64,000 nucleotides of DNA from an uncultured Eubacteriales bacterium (GCA_934454655.1 CAKSFK010000001.1:59298-123297), one strand, 5' to 3'. Positions 19,082-27,863 are shown, counted from the first letter of the stretch. The notes: generated by a model from the sequence alone, not told the origin. Translations and numbers: made by a program.

Positions 19082-20116
19082 CTATTCCTCCATATCGTTT
19101 TGTGCTTCGGTCAAGAGCTCGGTAAGCTTTTGCGCCGTGTATTCAACGCCCGGAATTATCTGGTCGTACGACATTCTGTAAGGACCTATAACTCCTACCG
19201 TACCCTTGTACCTGTGCGCTCCGCTGTACCCGGCGGCAATCATCACGCCGTTTTCAAGCTCCTTAAAGCCCGTATCCTTTCCGAATACAACGTCCGCCTT
19301 TTCGGTAATTCCGCTCGTAAGCGAAAGTATCGGCTCACGAAGATTTACAAGCGACATTATTCTGCGTGCCTGCTCTCTGCTTTTGCACAGTCCGTAAAGC
19401 GCCGCTTCGCCCGCAAGCTCCACGCCTGCGTTTTCTATGCCGGACGCCATTTCAAACAGCGCCGATATAAGCGGCATAAGCGCAAATGCGTCCGTTCCGG
19501 CTTCAGCCGTAACGCTTTGCATATAACCGAGGTTCAGTTCGCTCACGCTCTTTCCGTTAATGCGGCGTTTCGCAATATCGCAAAACCTTTGCTCAAGCTC
19601 CTTTGTAACATCGGTCACGGTGCGTACCGCGCGGCTGCGCGTTCTGCCGTCCGCCGTTATAAGCAGCAGCATAACGGTTCTTTTGCCTATCGGCACAAGC
19701 TCCGCTCTGCGTACCGCCGTGCCGCCGTCCGTTTCAAAACAGATAATCGACGGCAGCCCCGTAAGTCCGTAAAGCAGCTTTCCGGCTGCGCGCGGCAGTC
19801 TTTCGGGTACGGCATTGACGTCTTTAAAGCCCGCGTCAATAAACGCTTTGCTCCGCTCGGACAGCCTTTGCGGAGTCATAAGCGAATCCACGTAAAGCTT
19901 GAAGCCGCTGCCTGTCGGAACTCTTCCGGCGGAGGTGTGCGGCTGGGCAAGCAGCCCAAGACTGCAAAGCTCGCTCATTTCGTTGCGTATTGTTGCCGAT
20001 GACGGAGCGTTGTTAAGCATAAGGTTAAGCGCCTTAGAGCCGACCGGCTCGCCGGTCAGAATATAGGTCTTTGTTACCGCTGCCAAAACCGCCCTTTTTC
20101 TCGGTGACAGTTCCAC
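19082..20116 (-). CDS. hrcA: heat-inducible transcription repressor HrcA
   Basis: 344 residues: N-terminal winged helix (MELSPRKRAVLAAVTKTYI ... PSSATIRNEMSELCSLGLL) and a C-terminal regulatory domain. HrcA binds the CIRCE element and depends on GroEL for activity. It is first in the operon it represses, with CIRCE at 20145-20171. The start is GTG, 7 bases after GAGGTG. Confidence 0.97.
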   Translation of the reverse strand: MELSPRKRAVLAAVTKTYILTGEPVGSKALNLMLNNAPSSATIRNEMSELCSLGLLAQPHTSAGRVPTGSGFKLYVDSLMTPQRLSERSKAFIDAGFKDVNAVPERLPRAAGKLLYGLTGLPSIICFETDGGTAVRRAELVPIGKRTVMLLLITADGRTRSRAVRTVTDVTKELEQRFCDIAKRRINGKSVSELNLGYMQSVTAEAGTDAFALMPLISALFEMASGIENAGVELAGEAALYGLCKSREQARRIMSLVNLREPILSLTSGITEKADVVFGKDTGFKELENGVMIAAGYSGAHRYKGTVGVIGPYRMSYDQIIPGVEYTAQKLTELLTEAQNDMEE

Positions 20117-20144
20117 CGTTTTTCACCTCAACAATATTTTTGCG

Positions 20145-20171
20145 TTAGCACTCTTTGTCTTCGAGTGCTAA
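20145..20171 (-). promoter_or_regulatory. CIRCE operator
   Basis: Perfect TTAGCACTC-N9-GAGTGCTAA, the HrcA target. It lies between the promoter and hrcA. Confidence 0.99.
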
Positions 20172-20179
20172 CAATTATT

Positions 20180-20207
20180 ATTATAGCAACTTCTTTTTAT
20201 TTGTCAA
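20180..20207 (-). promoter_or_regulatory. promoter of the heat-shock operon
   Basis: Minus strand: TTGACA (20202-20207), 16-base spacer, TATAAT (20180-20185), with CIRCE at the start site. Confidence 0.88.
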
Positions 20208-20302
20208 GAGTTTTTTGAAAAATTTTTTGACTTTTCCTGACCTTTTTGTTTTTTAACATATAATAAGCCCCGCGGCATATATATTTATCGGGGGGTGTAT
20301 TT

Positions 20303-20551
20303 ATGGATCAGAGAATTGCCGACCTGCGTAACAAGCAGGTGGTTTCGGTAAAAAACGGCTGTGTGCTGGGCTATGTTTACGATGTGGAGTTTAATTTGTC
20401 CGACGGCAGGCTCACGGCGCTGGTGCTGCCGGGAAAGCCGCGCATATTCGGAATTTTCGGCAGGGAGGACGACATTGTTATCCCCTGGCGCGACATTGAG
20501 GTTATAGGAAAAGAAACGGTGCTTGTGAACACCGAGCCCGCGGGGGTGTAA
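20303..20551 (+). CDS. YlmC/YmxH-family PRC-barrel sporulation protein
   Basis: 82-residue protein that is almost all one PRC-barrel-like domain (DLRNKQVVSVKNGCVLGYVYDVEF ... VIPWRDIEVIGKETVLV). The family is found in spore formers; its biochemical role is unknown. A GGGGGGTG site precedes the ATG. A CATATAAT sequence upstream (about 20259-20266) resembles a sporulation sigma -10 box, with no clear -35. Confidence 0.88.
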   Translation: MDQRIADLRNKQVVSVKNGCVLGYVYDVEFNLSDGRLTALVLPGKPRIFGIFGREDDIVIPWRDIEVIGKETVLVNTEPAGV

Positions 20552-20572
20552 AAAAATTTTTTTAAAAAATGC

Positions 20573-20601
20573 TTGACAAAACCGCGGCACGGTGATATAT
20601 T
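20573..20601 (+). promoter_or_regulatory. promoter of the ABC-importer T-box leader
   Basis: TTGACA (20573-20578), 17-base spacer, TATATT (20596-20601). Confidence 0.8.
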
Positions 20602-20609
20602 GTTAACAA

Positions 20610-20890
20610 CAGAAAAAAACCTACGATTAAGAAGAGTAACTTTACCGAAAGTGTTTAGAGAGCGGTTGACGGTGGAAATACCGCGGCGGAAAGTAAAGCG
20701 AATGGACTTATGAGGGCGGCACGAAAGCTTTTTAAGTTAGTAGCGGCCGACGGGGACCGCACCCGTTACCAGGGCGGCTTACATAATGAGGTGTAAGGAA
20801 CGAGCGGTCGGCACAGCCGACAACTTGGGTGGTACCGCAGGATTACAAGTCTTGTCCCATATTTTATATGGGATAAGGCTTTTTTGTTTT
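20610..20890 (+). ncRNA. T-box riboswitch, tryptophan-specific
   Basis: Leader with Stem I AGTA (about 20636), the T-box core GGGTGGTACCGC (about 20827-20838) and a terminator (20847-20887). Aligning the Stem I base (CTTTAC with GTAAAG, then AAG with CTT) places TGG at 20703-20705, followed by a purine, in the specifier position. UGG is the tryptophan codon. The downstream ABC importer is therefore probably turned on when tRNA-Trp is uncharged. Confidence 0.92.
20847..20887 (+). terminator. T-box-controlled terminator before the importer genes
   Basis: Stem of about 14 bp with G-T pairs (centre CCCATATTTTATATGGG) followed by TTTTTTG. Confidence 0.85.
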
Positions 20891-20990
20891 ATACGATTTC
20901 GGGAGGCAACTTTATGATATTATTAACCAAACGATGGCGACGGTGCGATTTTTCTTAAAAAAACTTAAAATAAAAAAGGAGAAATTCACA

Positions 20991-21950
20991 ATGAAAAAAA
21001 TTATATCTTTATTAACTGTTGCCGTTTTGGCGTTAAGTTTTGCAGGCTGCGGAAAAAAGGAAGCAAAAGTTCCCGTAATAGGAATAAGCCAGTACGGCGA
21101 GCACGCCTCGCTTGATAACTGCCGCGAGGGCTTTTTGGAAGGGCTTAAGGAGGCAGGCCTTACTGAGGGCAAGGATTTTACGGTTGATTACCAGAACGCT
21201 TCGTTTGACGACGCGACCGCAACCCAGATAGCACAGAACTTTTCATCCAAAAACGTTGCGCTTATGTGCGCCATTGCAACCCCGACCGCCACGGCGTGCT
21301 TTGCCGCGGCAGAGGACAAGGATATTCCGGTTGTGTTCAACGCGATAACCGACCCCAAAAAGGCAAACCTTACCGAGGGCAACATTACAGGCGTTTCGGA
21401 TAAGCTGCCGGTTGACCCGCAGCTTGAGCTTATAAGAAAGCTTCAGCCCGACGCCGAAACAATAGGCATTATATACACCACAAGCGAGCCTAACTCGGTT
21501 TCTGCCATTGCCGAATATAAGGAAAAAGCGGGAAAATACGGTTTTGAAATTGTAGATATCGGAGTTGCGGATCAGGCGTCGGTCACACAGGCGGCAGACA
21601 CACTTATTAATAAGAAGGTAGACTGCATCACAAACCTTACCGATAACAACGTTGTGGGCGTTCTCCCCTCAATTCTTGAGAAAACGAACACCGCCGAAAT
21701 TCCGGTATACGGCAGTGAAATAGAGCAGGTTAAAAAGGGCTGCGTGGCGTCTGCCGGCATTGATTACATTGAGCTCGGCAAAATGGCGGGCAAACAGGCA
21801 GCGGAAATTTTAAAGGGCAAGAAAAAGGCGAGCGATATGCCCTATGAAACCGTAACCGAGTACAGCACATATATCAATTCCGACGCCGCCGCCGCTATGG
21901 GAATAACCGTCCCGACGGACATAGCCGAAAAGGCAACGGAATGTAAATAA
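20991..21950 (+). CDS. trpX: ABC importer substrate-binding lipoprotein, TrpX-like
   Basis: 319 residues. A lipoprotein signal ends in the lipobox LSFAGC, with the lipidated Cys at about residue 19. The rest is a two-lobe periplasmic-binding fold of the ABC_sub_bind family (PVIGISQYGEHASLDNCREG; GKKKASDMPYETVT). The start at 20991 follows AAGGAG. The family includes tryptophan, tyrosine and other small-molecule binders. The TGG specifier of the T-box upstream argues for tryptophan; the symbol is given on that basis. Confidence 0.88.
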   Translation: MKKIISLLTVAVLALSFAGCGKKEAKVPVIGISQYGEHASLDNCREGFLEGLKEAGLTEGKDFTVDYQNASFDDATATQIAQNFSSKNVALMCAIATPTATACFAAAEDKDIPVVFNAITDPKKANLTEGNITGVSDKLPVDPQLELIRKLQPDAETIGIIYTTSEPNSVSAIAEYKEKAGKYGFEIVDIGVADQASVTQAADTLINKKVDCITNLTDNNVVGVLPSILEKTNTAEIPVYGSEIEQVKKGCVASAGIDYIELGKMAGKQAAEILKGKKKASDMPYETVTEYSTYINSDAAAAMGITVPTDIAEKATECK

Positions 21951-21969
21951 TTTTTACCGGAGAGATAAA

Positions 21970-22863
21970 ATGCTTGATTTGATTGTAAGCACGTTGACCC
22001 AAGGGTTTATATATTCAATGCTTTCGTTCGGCATATATATAACCTACAAAATACTTGATTTTCCTGATCTTACGGTAGACGGCAGTTTCCCGCTGGGGGC
22101 TGCCGTAACCGCCGTTTTGCTTGTTAAGGGTGCCAACCCCTATTTAACGCTTTTGGCGGCTGTCGGCGTGGGGGCTCTTGCGGGCTTTGTTACGGGTTTT
22201 ATTCACGTAAGGCTTAAGGTGCGCGACCTGCTTGCCGGCATTATTACAATGACGGCGCTCTTCTCTGTCAACCTGCAAATTGCGGGTTCTAACCTTTCGG
22301 TTGCAAGAAGCGTTGATACCGTTTTTTCCGCTCCGCCCGCCATGGCGCTTTTCGGCTCGCTTTCGCTTGTTATGAGAAAGCTTATCATTTCACTGATAAT
22401 AATGATCATATGCAAGGTTCTGCTTGATTTGTACTTTAAAACAAAAAGCGGTTTTTTACTGCGCGCCGTGGGCGATAACAGCGCGCTCGTAACAACCCTT
22501 GCAAAGGATATGGGCAGGGTTAAAATTATAGGACTTGTAATATCAAACGCGCTTGTTGCGCTTTCGGGCGCGGTCGTCTGCCACGAACAGCGCTCCTTTT
22601 CGGCAATGATGGGAACGGGTCAGATGGTGTTCGGTCTGGCGGCGGTAATTATCGGCACGACCCTGTTTAAAAGAATGAACTTTGTTAAAGGTACAACGGC
22701 GGTTATTGCCGGCAGCGTTATTTATAAGGCTTGCATACAGGCGGCAATAAGCCTTGGGCTGCCCGCCATCCTTTTAAAGCTTATAACCGCGGTGCTGTTC
22801 CTTGCGATACTGGTTATAGGCAATTATGAGAAAGGCACGGTGAAAAAGAGTGTTAGAGCTTAA
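21970..22863 (+). CDS. trpY: ABC importer permease, TrpY-like
   Basis: 297-residue polytopic membrane protein of the BPD_transp_2/LivH-like class, with about eight hydrophobic segments and early motifs YKILDFPDLTVDGSFPLGAA typical of this permease group. It forms the channel for the substrate delivered by the lipoprotein. It starts 19 bases after trpX and overlaps the ATPase gene by 14 bases. Confidence 0.88.
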   Translation: MLDLIVSTLTQGFIYSMLSFGIYITYKILDFPDLTVDGSFPLGAAVTAVLLVKGANPYLTLLAAVGVGALAGFVTGFIHVRLKVRDLLAGIITMTALFSVNLQIAGSNLSVARSVDTVFSAPPAMALFGSLSLVMRKLIISLIIMIICKVLLDLYFKTKSGFLLRAVGDNSALVTTLAKDMGRVKIIGLVISNALVALSGAVVCHEQRSFSAMMGTGQMVFGLAAVIIGTTLFKRMNFVKGTTAVIAGSVIYKACIQAAISLGLPAILLKLITAVLFLAILVIGNYEKGTVKKSVRA

Positions 22864-23623
22864 AAACATTTCTAAAATCTATAATCCCGGCCTTGTTACC
22901 GAAATGTGCCTTTTTGACGGCTTTAACCTTACCATTAATGACGGGGAATTTGTTTCCGTTATCGGCAGTAACGGCAGCGGCAAGACCTCAATGCTTAATA
23001 TTATCTGCGGGAGTATCCCCGTAAACGGCGGCGAGGTAGTAATAAACGGCAAGTGCATAAACCGCCAAAAGGATTTTGAGCGCTATTCGCGCATAGGCAG
23101 GGTATACCAGAACCCCGCAATGGGCAATTGCCCGAATATGACGATACTTGAAAATATGTCCCTTGCGGACAACAAGGGCAAGCCGTTCGGCCTTTCGTTT
23201 GCGCTTAACAAAAAGCGTTTTGACGCTTACAGGGATCAGCTTGCGGCTTTGGGGCTGGGGCTTGAAAACAAACTGCACGTTAAGATGGGTGCGCTGTCGG
23301 GCGGACAGCGGCAGGCGGTATCGCTTTTAATGGCGACTTTGACCCCTATCGACTTTCTTATTCTCGACGAGCATACCGCCGCGCTCGACCCAAAGACCGC
23401 GGAGGTTATAATGGAGCTTACCGACAGGGTTGTTAAGGAAAAAAAGCTGACCGCCGTAATGGTTACGCATAACCTGCGCTACGCGGTTGAATACGGTTCA
23501 AGACTGATTATGATGGACAAGGGGCAGATAATTCTCGATAAATCCGGATTTGAAAAGAAAAACGCCTCGGTTGATGAAATTCTGCAGATATTCAACAGAA
23601 TAAGCATTGAGTGCGGAAATTAA
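22850..23623 (+). CDS. trpZ: ABC importer ATP-binding protein, TrpZ-like
   Basis: 257-residue ABC ATPase. Walker A is GSNGSGKTS, the signature LSGGQRQAVSL, Walker B FLILDEHTAALDP (His where most ABC proteins have Pro, as is common in this subgroup), and the switch His is in MVTHNLRYA. GTG start overlapping the permease. Last gene of the T-box operon, followed by a hairpin terminator. Confidence 0.92.
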   Translation: MLELKNISKIYNPGLVTEMCLFDGFNLTINDGEFVSVIGSNGSGKTSMLNIICGSIPVNGGEVVINGKCINRQKDFERYSRIGRVYQNPAMGNCPNMTILENMSLADNKGKPFGLSFALNKKRFDAYRDQLAALGLGLENKLHVKMGALSGGQRQAVSLLMATLTPIDFLILDEHTAALDPKTAEVIMELTDRVVKEKKLTAVMVTHNLRYAVEYGSRLIMMDKGQIILDKSGFEKKNASVDEILQIFNRISIECGN

Positions 23624-23640
23624 AGCCTAAAAGAAACAGA

Positions 23641-23684
23641 GCCTGCTGTTATCGGTTATACCGATAGCAACAGGCTTTATTTTT
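23641..23684 (+). terminator. terminator of the importer operon; left hairpin of the XRE cassette
   Basis: GCCTGCTGTTATCGGT / ACCGATAGCAACAGGC stem then TTTATTTTT. It is related in sequence to the hairpin at 24212-24260. Confidence 0.85.
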
Positions 23685-23687
23685 CGA

Positions 23688-23870
23688 TTAGGACTGTTTT
23701 AAAGCTCCCCTTGTCAGGGGAGCTGTCACCGCAGGTGACTGAGGGGTAGTCGGGAAAAGCTTTGTTCCGTGTGACCTTCCGTCCCAGAACGCAATTACAC
23801 AGTCAGCATAATCAATTATAGACAAATTGCTTACCGTAAGTCCCCTTGAACCAATTACCGCTATCTTCAT
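23688..23870 (-). pseudogene. broken SLOG (DUF2493-like) gene
   Basis: The frame begins MKIAVIGSRGLTVSNL, the start of Rossmann-like SLOG proteins, then jumps to SIIDYADCVIAFWDGRSHGTK, which in full-length relatives lies about 50 residues later. The C-terminus then runs into the 47-bp palindromic repeat (23704-23750). So there is an in-frame internal deletion plus a 3' truncation by the repeat. SLOG proteins sense nucleotide-like ligands and occur near phage, plasmid and defence genes. No function is expected from this remnant, though its promoter is intact. Confidence 0.7.
23704..23750. repeat. 47-bp palindromic intergenic repeat, copy 2
   Basis: Identical over 47 bases to 6103-6149. Here it forms the 3' end of the broken SLOG frame. 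Confidence 0.85.
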
Positions 23871-23899
23871 ATTATCACCGTTTTCTTATATTTATTTAA

Positions 23900-23928
23900 A
23901 TTATAATTCCGTATCGGAATTATGTCAA
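23900..23928 (-). promoter_or_regulatory. promoter with palindromic operator in its spacer
   Basis: Minus strand: TTGACA (23923-23928), 17-base spacer, TATAAT (23900-23905). A perfect 21-bp palindrome (ATAATTCCG-TAT-CGGAATTAT, 23903-23923) fills the spacer. A plus-strand TATAAT at 23902-23907 could serve the XRE gene. The likely ligand of the operator is the adjacent XRE protein. Confidence 0.75.
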
Positions 23929-23972
23929 GGAATAATCACTTTATAATAATAAAAAATATTATGGGTGATGAT

Positions 23973-24212
23973 ATGAAACTCAGAAAAAGTGAATACGGAA
24001 CCTGCAATATGATAGGTAAAAATGTTGAACGCCTGCGAAAAGAAGCAGGCATAAAACAAAACAATTTTATAGCAAAACTTCAAACTATGGGACTTGATAT
24101 TAATCCGACAAGTTATTCAAAACTTGAAGGACAAATCAGAATTGCCACAGACAAAGAAGTCTTTTATATTTCCAAGGCATTAAACATTAGTTTGGAAGAA
24201 CTTTTTAAATAA
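23973..24212 (+). CDS. XRE-family helix-turn-helix regulator
   Basis: 79-residue Cro/C1-type DNA-binding protein. The helix-turn-helix spans about residues 13-70 (IGKNVERLRKEAGIKQNNFIA ... NPTSYSKLEG ... ISKALNISLEELF). The start at 23973 follows GGTGAT; longer forms from 23961 or 23922 have no site. Codons are far more AT-rich than in neighbouring genes, suggesting transfer. It is divergent from the broken SLOG gene across a shared operator, so it probably represses that promoter and perhaps itself. Confidence 0.85.
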   Translation: MKLRKSEYGTCNMIGKNVERLRKEAGIKQNNFIAKLQTMGLDINPTSYSKLEGQIRIATDKEVFYISKALNISLEELFK

Positions 24213-24266
24213 ATCAAAGCCTGTTGCCATCGGCTGAGCCGATGGCAACAGGCTTTGATTTTCGAT
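24212..24266. terminator. bidirectional terminator between XRE gene and transketolase gene
   Basis: Long stem (AATCAAAGCCTGTTGCCATC with its complement, 24212-24260) followed by TTTT on plus and an AT-rich run on minus. It can end both the XRE transcript and the long minus-strand series. Confidence 0.85.
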
Positions 24267-24324
24267 CGGATTATTTTAAGGTTCTCCTTATCAGGTGACT
24301 GAAGAATAATCCGAATAGCCTTTT

Positions 24325-25272
24325 TTATTTTTTCAATCGCAAAGCCGCTTTTGCCTTTTCGGCAATATTTGCGGCGCGCAGACCGAACTCATCAAGCAGT
24401 TTTGCCGCGGGGCCGGAATGTCCGAAGGTGTCGTTTACGCCGAGCTTTAAAACCGGTACGGGGCAAACCTCGCCGAGGTACTCGCTTACCGCAGAGCCGA
24501 GACCGCCTATAACCGAGTGTTCCTCGGCAGTAACTATTGCTCCCGTTTCCTTTGCCGCTTTAAGCACAATTTCCGTGTCAAGCGGTTTTATTGTGTGCAT
24601 ATTAATAACTCCGGCGTTAATGCCCTCGCCTTTAAGCAGTTCGTGTGCCTCAAGTGCCTCGTTCACCATAAGTCCGGTTGCTATAATTGTAACGTCACCG
24701 CCGTCCCTGAGCCGAACGCCCTTGCCGACCTCAAATTTATAGTCGTCCCCGAAAATAACCGGAACGGCAAGTCTGCCGAAGCGCATATAAACGGGACCGT
24801 CAAGCTCCAATGCCGCCCTGACCGCCTTTTTTGCCTCAATTTCGTCCGCCGGGTTTATAATCGTCATTCCCGGAATTGTACGCATAAGGGCTATGTCCTC
24901 ACAGCACTGGTGCGTAGCGCCGTCCTCACCGACCGAGATTCCCGCGTGGGTCGCGCCTATTATTACATTAAGGTGAGGATAACCCACCGAATTTCTCACC
25001 TGCTCAAAGGCTCTGCCCGCCGCGAACATTGCAAAGGAACTGCAAATAACCTTTTTGCCCGTTGCCGCAATACCCGCCGCAATGGACACCATATTGCCCT
25101 CGGCAATGCCGCAATCGTAAAATCTTTCGGGGAACGCTTTTTTAAACATTCCCGTTTGGGTAGCCGCCGCAAGGTCGGCGTCAAGCACCAAAAAATCGTC
25201 CCGTTCGCTGCCCAATTCAACAAGCGCCTCGCCGAAGCCGACGCGCGTTGCAACCTTTTTAATTTCTGCCAT
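24325..25272 (-). CDS. transketolase, C-terminal subunit
   Basis: 315 residues covering the pyrimidine-binding domain (AEGNMVSIAAGIAATGKKV, with the cofactor-contacting Glu) and the C-terminal domain (VTAEEHSVIGGLG). With the N-terminal subunit encoded 14 bases upstream it forms a split transketolase for the non-oxidative pentose phosphate pathway. Split forms are usual in Clostridia and Archaea. Last gene of the long minus-strand series. Confidence 0.95.
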   Translation of the reverse strand: MAEIKKVATRVGFGEALVELGSERDDFLVLDADLAAATQTGMFKKAFPERFYDCGIAEGNMVSIAAGIAATGKKVICSSFAMFAAGRAFEQVRNSVGYPHLNVIIGATHAGISVGEDGATHQCCEDIALMRTIPGMTIINPADEIEAKKAVRAALELDGPVYMRFGRLAVPVIFGDDYKFEVGKGVRLRDGGDVTIIATGLMVNEALEAHELLKGEGINAGVINMHTIKPLDTEIVLKAAKETGAIVTAEEHSVIGGLGSAVSEYLGEVCPVPVLKLGVNDTFGHSGPAAKLLDEFGLRAANIAEKAKAALRLKK

Positions 25273-25286
25273 TGTTCTGCCCCTCC

Positions 25287-26126
25287 TTACCGTAATTGCG
25301 CCAATGCGGCGTTAAGCTCTGTCATAGCCTGCTCGTACAAGTCGTCATTCGGGGCGGCGCCGTGCCAGTTAACGGCGTTTTCCATATACGAAACGCCCTT
25401 GCCCTTAACGGTTTTCGCAATGATCGCAACGGGCTTGTCCACGGTCTTTGCCTCATTTAAGGCGTTTTCGATCTCATCAAAATTATTACCGTCAATAACA
25501 ACCGTGTGCCAGCCGAACGCCTCAAACTTTTTATCAATGGGTGCGGCGGAGTTGACCTCTTCAATAGTACCGTCTATCTGCAAATTGTTGTAATCGATAA
25601 ACGCGGTAAGATTTGAAAGACCCTTGTTGCCGGCAAACATTGCCGCTTCCCAAACCTGGCCTTCCTCAATTTCACCGTCGCCGAGAACGGCGTAGACCCT
25701 GTATGCATCGCCGAAGTGCTTTGCCGACAGCGCCATACCGACAGCCGCCGATATGCCCTGACCGAGAGAACCCGTGGACATATCAACACCCGGGATGTGT
25801 TTCATATCGGGGTGTCCCTGCAAAATACTGCCTATTTGGCGCAGGGTGGTAAGGAGCGATTTGTCAAAATAACCGCGTTCGGCAAGAGTTGCATAAAGCG
25901 CAGGCGCGGCGTGACCCTTTGAAAGCACAAAGCGATCCCTGTCCGCCTTTTTGGGGTCCTTGGGGTCAATATTCATCTCCTTAAAATAAAGGTAGGCGAG
26001 TATTTCGGCAATGGAGAGCGAGCCGCCCGGATGCCCCGATTTTGCGCTGTGCACCCCCTTAATAATTCCCATTCTGATTTTGCAGGCGGTAATTTCAAGT
26101 TGTTTTTTCTCCGCAGCGTCCATCAA
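25287..26126 (-). CDS. transketolase, N-terminal subunit
   Basis: 279 residues forming the thiamine-diphosphate-binding half: HSAKSGHPGGSLS at the start, GSLGQGISAAVGMA, and the ThDP motif from VLGDGEIEEGQVWEA to NLQIDG. It pairs with the C-terminal subunit. Its ATG overlaps the stop of the HAD gene (ATGA). Confidence 0.96.
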   Translation of the reverse strand: MMDAAEKKQLEITACKIRMGIIKGVHSAKSGHPGGSLSIAEILAYLYFKEMNIDPKDPKKADRDRFVLSKGHAAPALYATLAERGYFDKSLLTTLRQIGSILQGHPDMKHIPGVDMSTGSLGQGISAAVGMALSAKHFGDAYRVYAVLGDGEIEEGQVWEAAMFAGNKGLSNLTAFIDYNNLQIDGTIEEVNSAAPIDKKFEAFGWHTVVIDGNNFDEIENALNEAKTVDKPVAIIAKTVKGKGVSYMENAVNWHGAAPNDDLYEQAMTELNAALAQLR

Positions 26127-26959
26127 ATCATTCCTTTCTTTTTTGCAAGATAATCTATAAAATCGGCTACCGCGCCGTCCCCGCAGGACACCGCCGTGTA
26201 ATCGGCATATTGCCGCACATCGTCGGGCGCGCCCGAAGGCACCGCGCCGATATCCGCCGTTTTTATCATTTCAAGGTCGTTGTAATAGTCCCCCATAGCA
26301 AAAACATTGCCTTTTTCAATATTAAGAATTCCGCAGAGCTTTTTAAGCGCGGAGGCCTTTGAAACGCCTTTCGGGAACTGTTCGTAGTAATATCTTACCT
26401 TATCGGCAATTACAGCCGAGGTATAAACAAAATCGGAATTGACGTTTTGTTTTGCAATCATTTCCTTTGCCGCCTCGCGGTCGGCTTCGCACGAAAAGAG
26501 CATTACCGCCTTGTTCCAGCGGTATTTTACGGCCTCATCGTAGCCGATATCGGTGCTTTCAAGCCATTCGTACTTTTGGTGAATATCGGTTTCCTCGGTG
26601 CGGCACAGCGTTAACACCCTATCGCCCGAATGAACCTCAATACCGATATTAAGCCCCATATCCATAACCTTTTTAACAATATAATAATCGCTTTTATCGA
26701 CAAACAGCTCATCGAGAACCTTTTTGTTTTCGTAATCGTATATCATACTGCCGTTTGAAACGATTGACGGGGAAACGCGCTTTATTTGCCTCAGTACCGG
26801 GCCTACCGCACCCACGGTTCTGCCGGTGGAAAGCGAAAAACAGCCGCCCTCGCTCATAAAATATTCGATTTTTTCAACGTTTCGCGGATTTATATATCCG
26901 TTTGTCATCAGCGTGCCGTCAATATCACAGGCAAAAAGACAGCCTTTAAAAATTCCCAT
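26123..26959 (-). CDS. Cof-type HAD-superfamily phosphatase
   Basis: 278 residues. HAD motif I is ACDIDGTLM (nucleophile and acid Asp), motif II STGRT, motif III Lys in KASALKKLC, and motif IV MGDYYNDLEMI. The C2-type cap lies between (about 85-195). Cof-like HADs dephosphorylate sugar phosphates or flavin and pyridoxal compounds; the substrate cannot be read from sequence. Proximity to transketolase suggests a sugar phosphate but is weak evidence. The start at 26959 (MGIFKGCLF) follows AGGAA. Confidence 0.92.
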   Translation of the reverse strand: MGIFKGCLFACDIDGTLMTNGYINPRNVEKIEYFMSEGGCFSLSTGRTVGAVGPVLRQIKRVSPSIVSNGSMIYDYENKKVLDELFVDKSDYYIVKKVMDMGLNIGIEVHSGDRVLTLCRTEETDIHQKYEWLESTDIGYDEAVKYRWNKAVMLFSCEADREAAKEMIAKQNVNSDFVYTSAVIADKVRYYYEQFPKGVSKASALKKLCGILNIEKGNVFAMGDYYNDLEMIKTADIGAVPSGAPDDVRQYADYTAVSCGDGAVADFIDYLAKKKGMI

Positions 26960-27863
26960 TTTTCCTGATTCTTTCCAAAAATTTCTCAAAATACTCGGGC
27001 AGAGGGGAGGAAAATTCCATATACCTGCCCGTTTCGGGGTGAACAAAGCCGATTTTTTCGGCGTGCAGACACTGACCGTGAAGCTCGGTTATAACCTTTT
27101 TCGGTCCGTACACATCGTCCCCCGCAACCGGATGACCGATGTATGCCATATGCACCCTTATCTGGTGGGTCCTGCCCGTTTCGAGCGTGAGCGCCGTGTG
27201 GGTGAACCCGTTAAGTCTTTCGACAACGCGGTAGTGCGTAACGGCGTTTCTGCCGCCCGCCGTCACCGCCATCTGTTTACGTTTTACCGGGTGTCTGCCT
27301 ATCGGCGCGTTTATAACGCCCTCATCCTGCGGCAATGCGCCGTAAACCACCGCGCGGTACTGCCTTGTAAAGGAATGTTCCTTTATCTGCTCCGCCAAAG
27401 CCAGATGTGCCTTATCGTTTTTTGCGACCATTAACAGTCCGCTCGTGTTTTTATCGATTCTATGCACAATGCCCGGTCTTAACACCCCGTTTATGCCCGA
27501 AAGACTGCTTCCGCAGCGGTAAAGCAGCGCGTTTACAAGCGTTCCGCCGTAATTCCCCGCGGCAGGATGCACAACCATACCTTTAGGTTTGTTGACAACA
27601 AGCAGGCAATCGTCCTCATAAACAATGTCAAGCGGAATATTCTCGGGTTCCGCCGTGCAGTTTACGGGGTCGGGCAGGGTCACCTCAACGCGGTCGCCCG
27701 CCTTAAGCCGTGTGTTTTTAGCCGCCGGCGTGCCGTTTACAAGCACAAGACCCTCGGCTATAAGTCCCGCCGCGCGCGACCGCGTGACACTTGCAAGCTC
27801 TGCCGCAAAAACGTCGGCGCGGGGCATTTCCCCGTTTTCGCAAACGGCGTTAAGCTTTGTCAT
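26946..27863 (-). CDS. RluA/RluD-family rRNA pseudouridine synthase
   Basis: 305 residues: an N-terminal S4 RNA-binding domain (about 14-75, TRSRAAGLIAEGLVLVNG), then the catalytic domain with the active Asp in GIVHRIDKNTSGLLMVAK. It converts specific uridines in 23S rRNA to pseudouridine. The position just after lspA is the classical lspA-rluD (ylyA/ylyB) arrangement of Firmicutes; it overlaps lspA by 14 bases. Confidence 0.95.
   Translation of the reverse strand: MTKLNAVCENGEMPRADVFAAELASVTRSRAAGLIAEGLVLVNGTPAAKNTRLKAGDRVEVTLPDPVNCTAEPENIPLDIVYEDDCLLVVNKPKGMVVHPAAGNYGGTLVNALLYRCGSSLSGINGVLRPGIVHRIDKNTSGLLMVAKNDKAHLALAEQIKEHSFTRQYRAVVYGALPQDEGVINAPIGRHPVKRKQMAVTAGGRNAVTHYRVVERLNGFTHTALTLETGRTHQIRVHMAYIGHPVAGDDVYGPKKVITELHGQCLHAEKIGFVHPETGRYMEFSSPLPEYFEKFLERIRKNGNF

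Larger units (their letters stand above)
23643..24305. repeat. XRE/SLOG cassette flanked by related direct repeats
   Basis: The left flank (23643-23750) and right flank (24217-24305) share the order hairpin, TTTTCGAT, a short AT stretch and a TCTCC/CTCCCC...TCAGG palindromic remnant. The right one has lost the middle of the 47-bp repeat and ends in AGAATAATCCGAA, the inner end motif of the MITE. Between them lies an AT-rich gene pair unlike its neighbours in base use. This suggests insertion or recombination between repeats. Confidence 0.55.
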
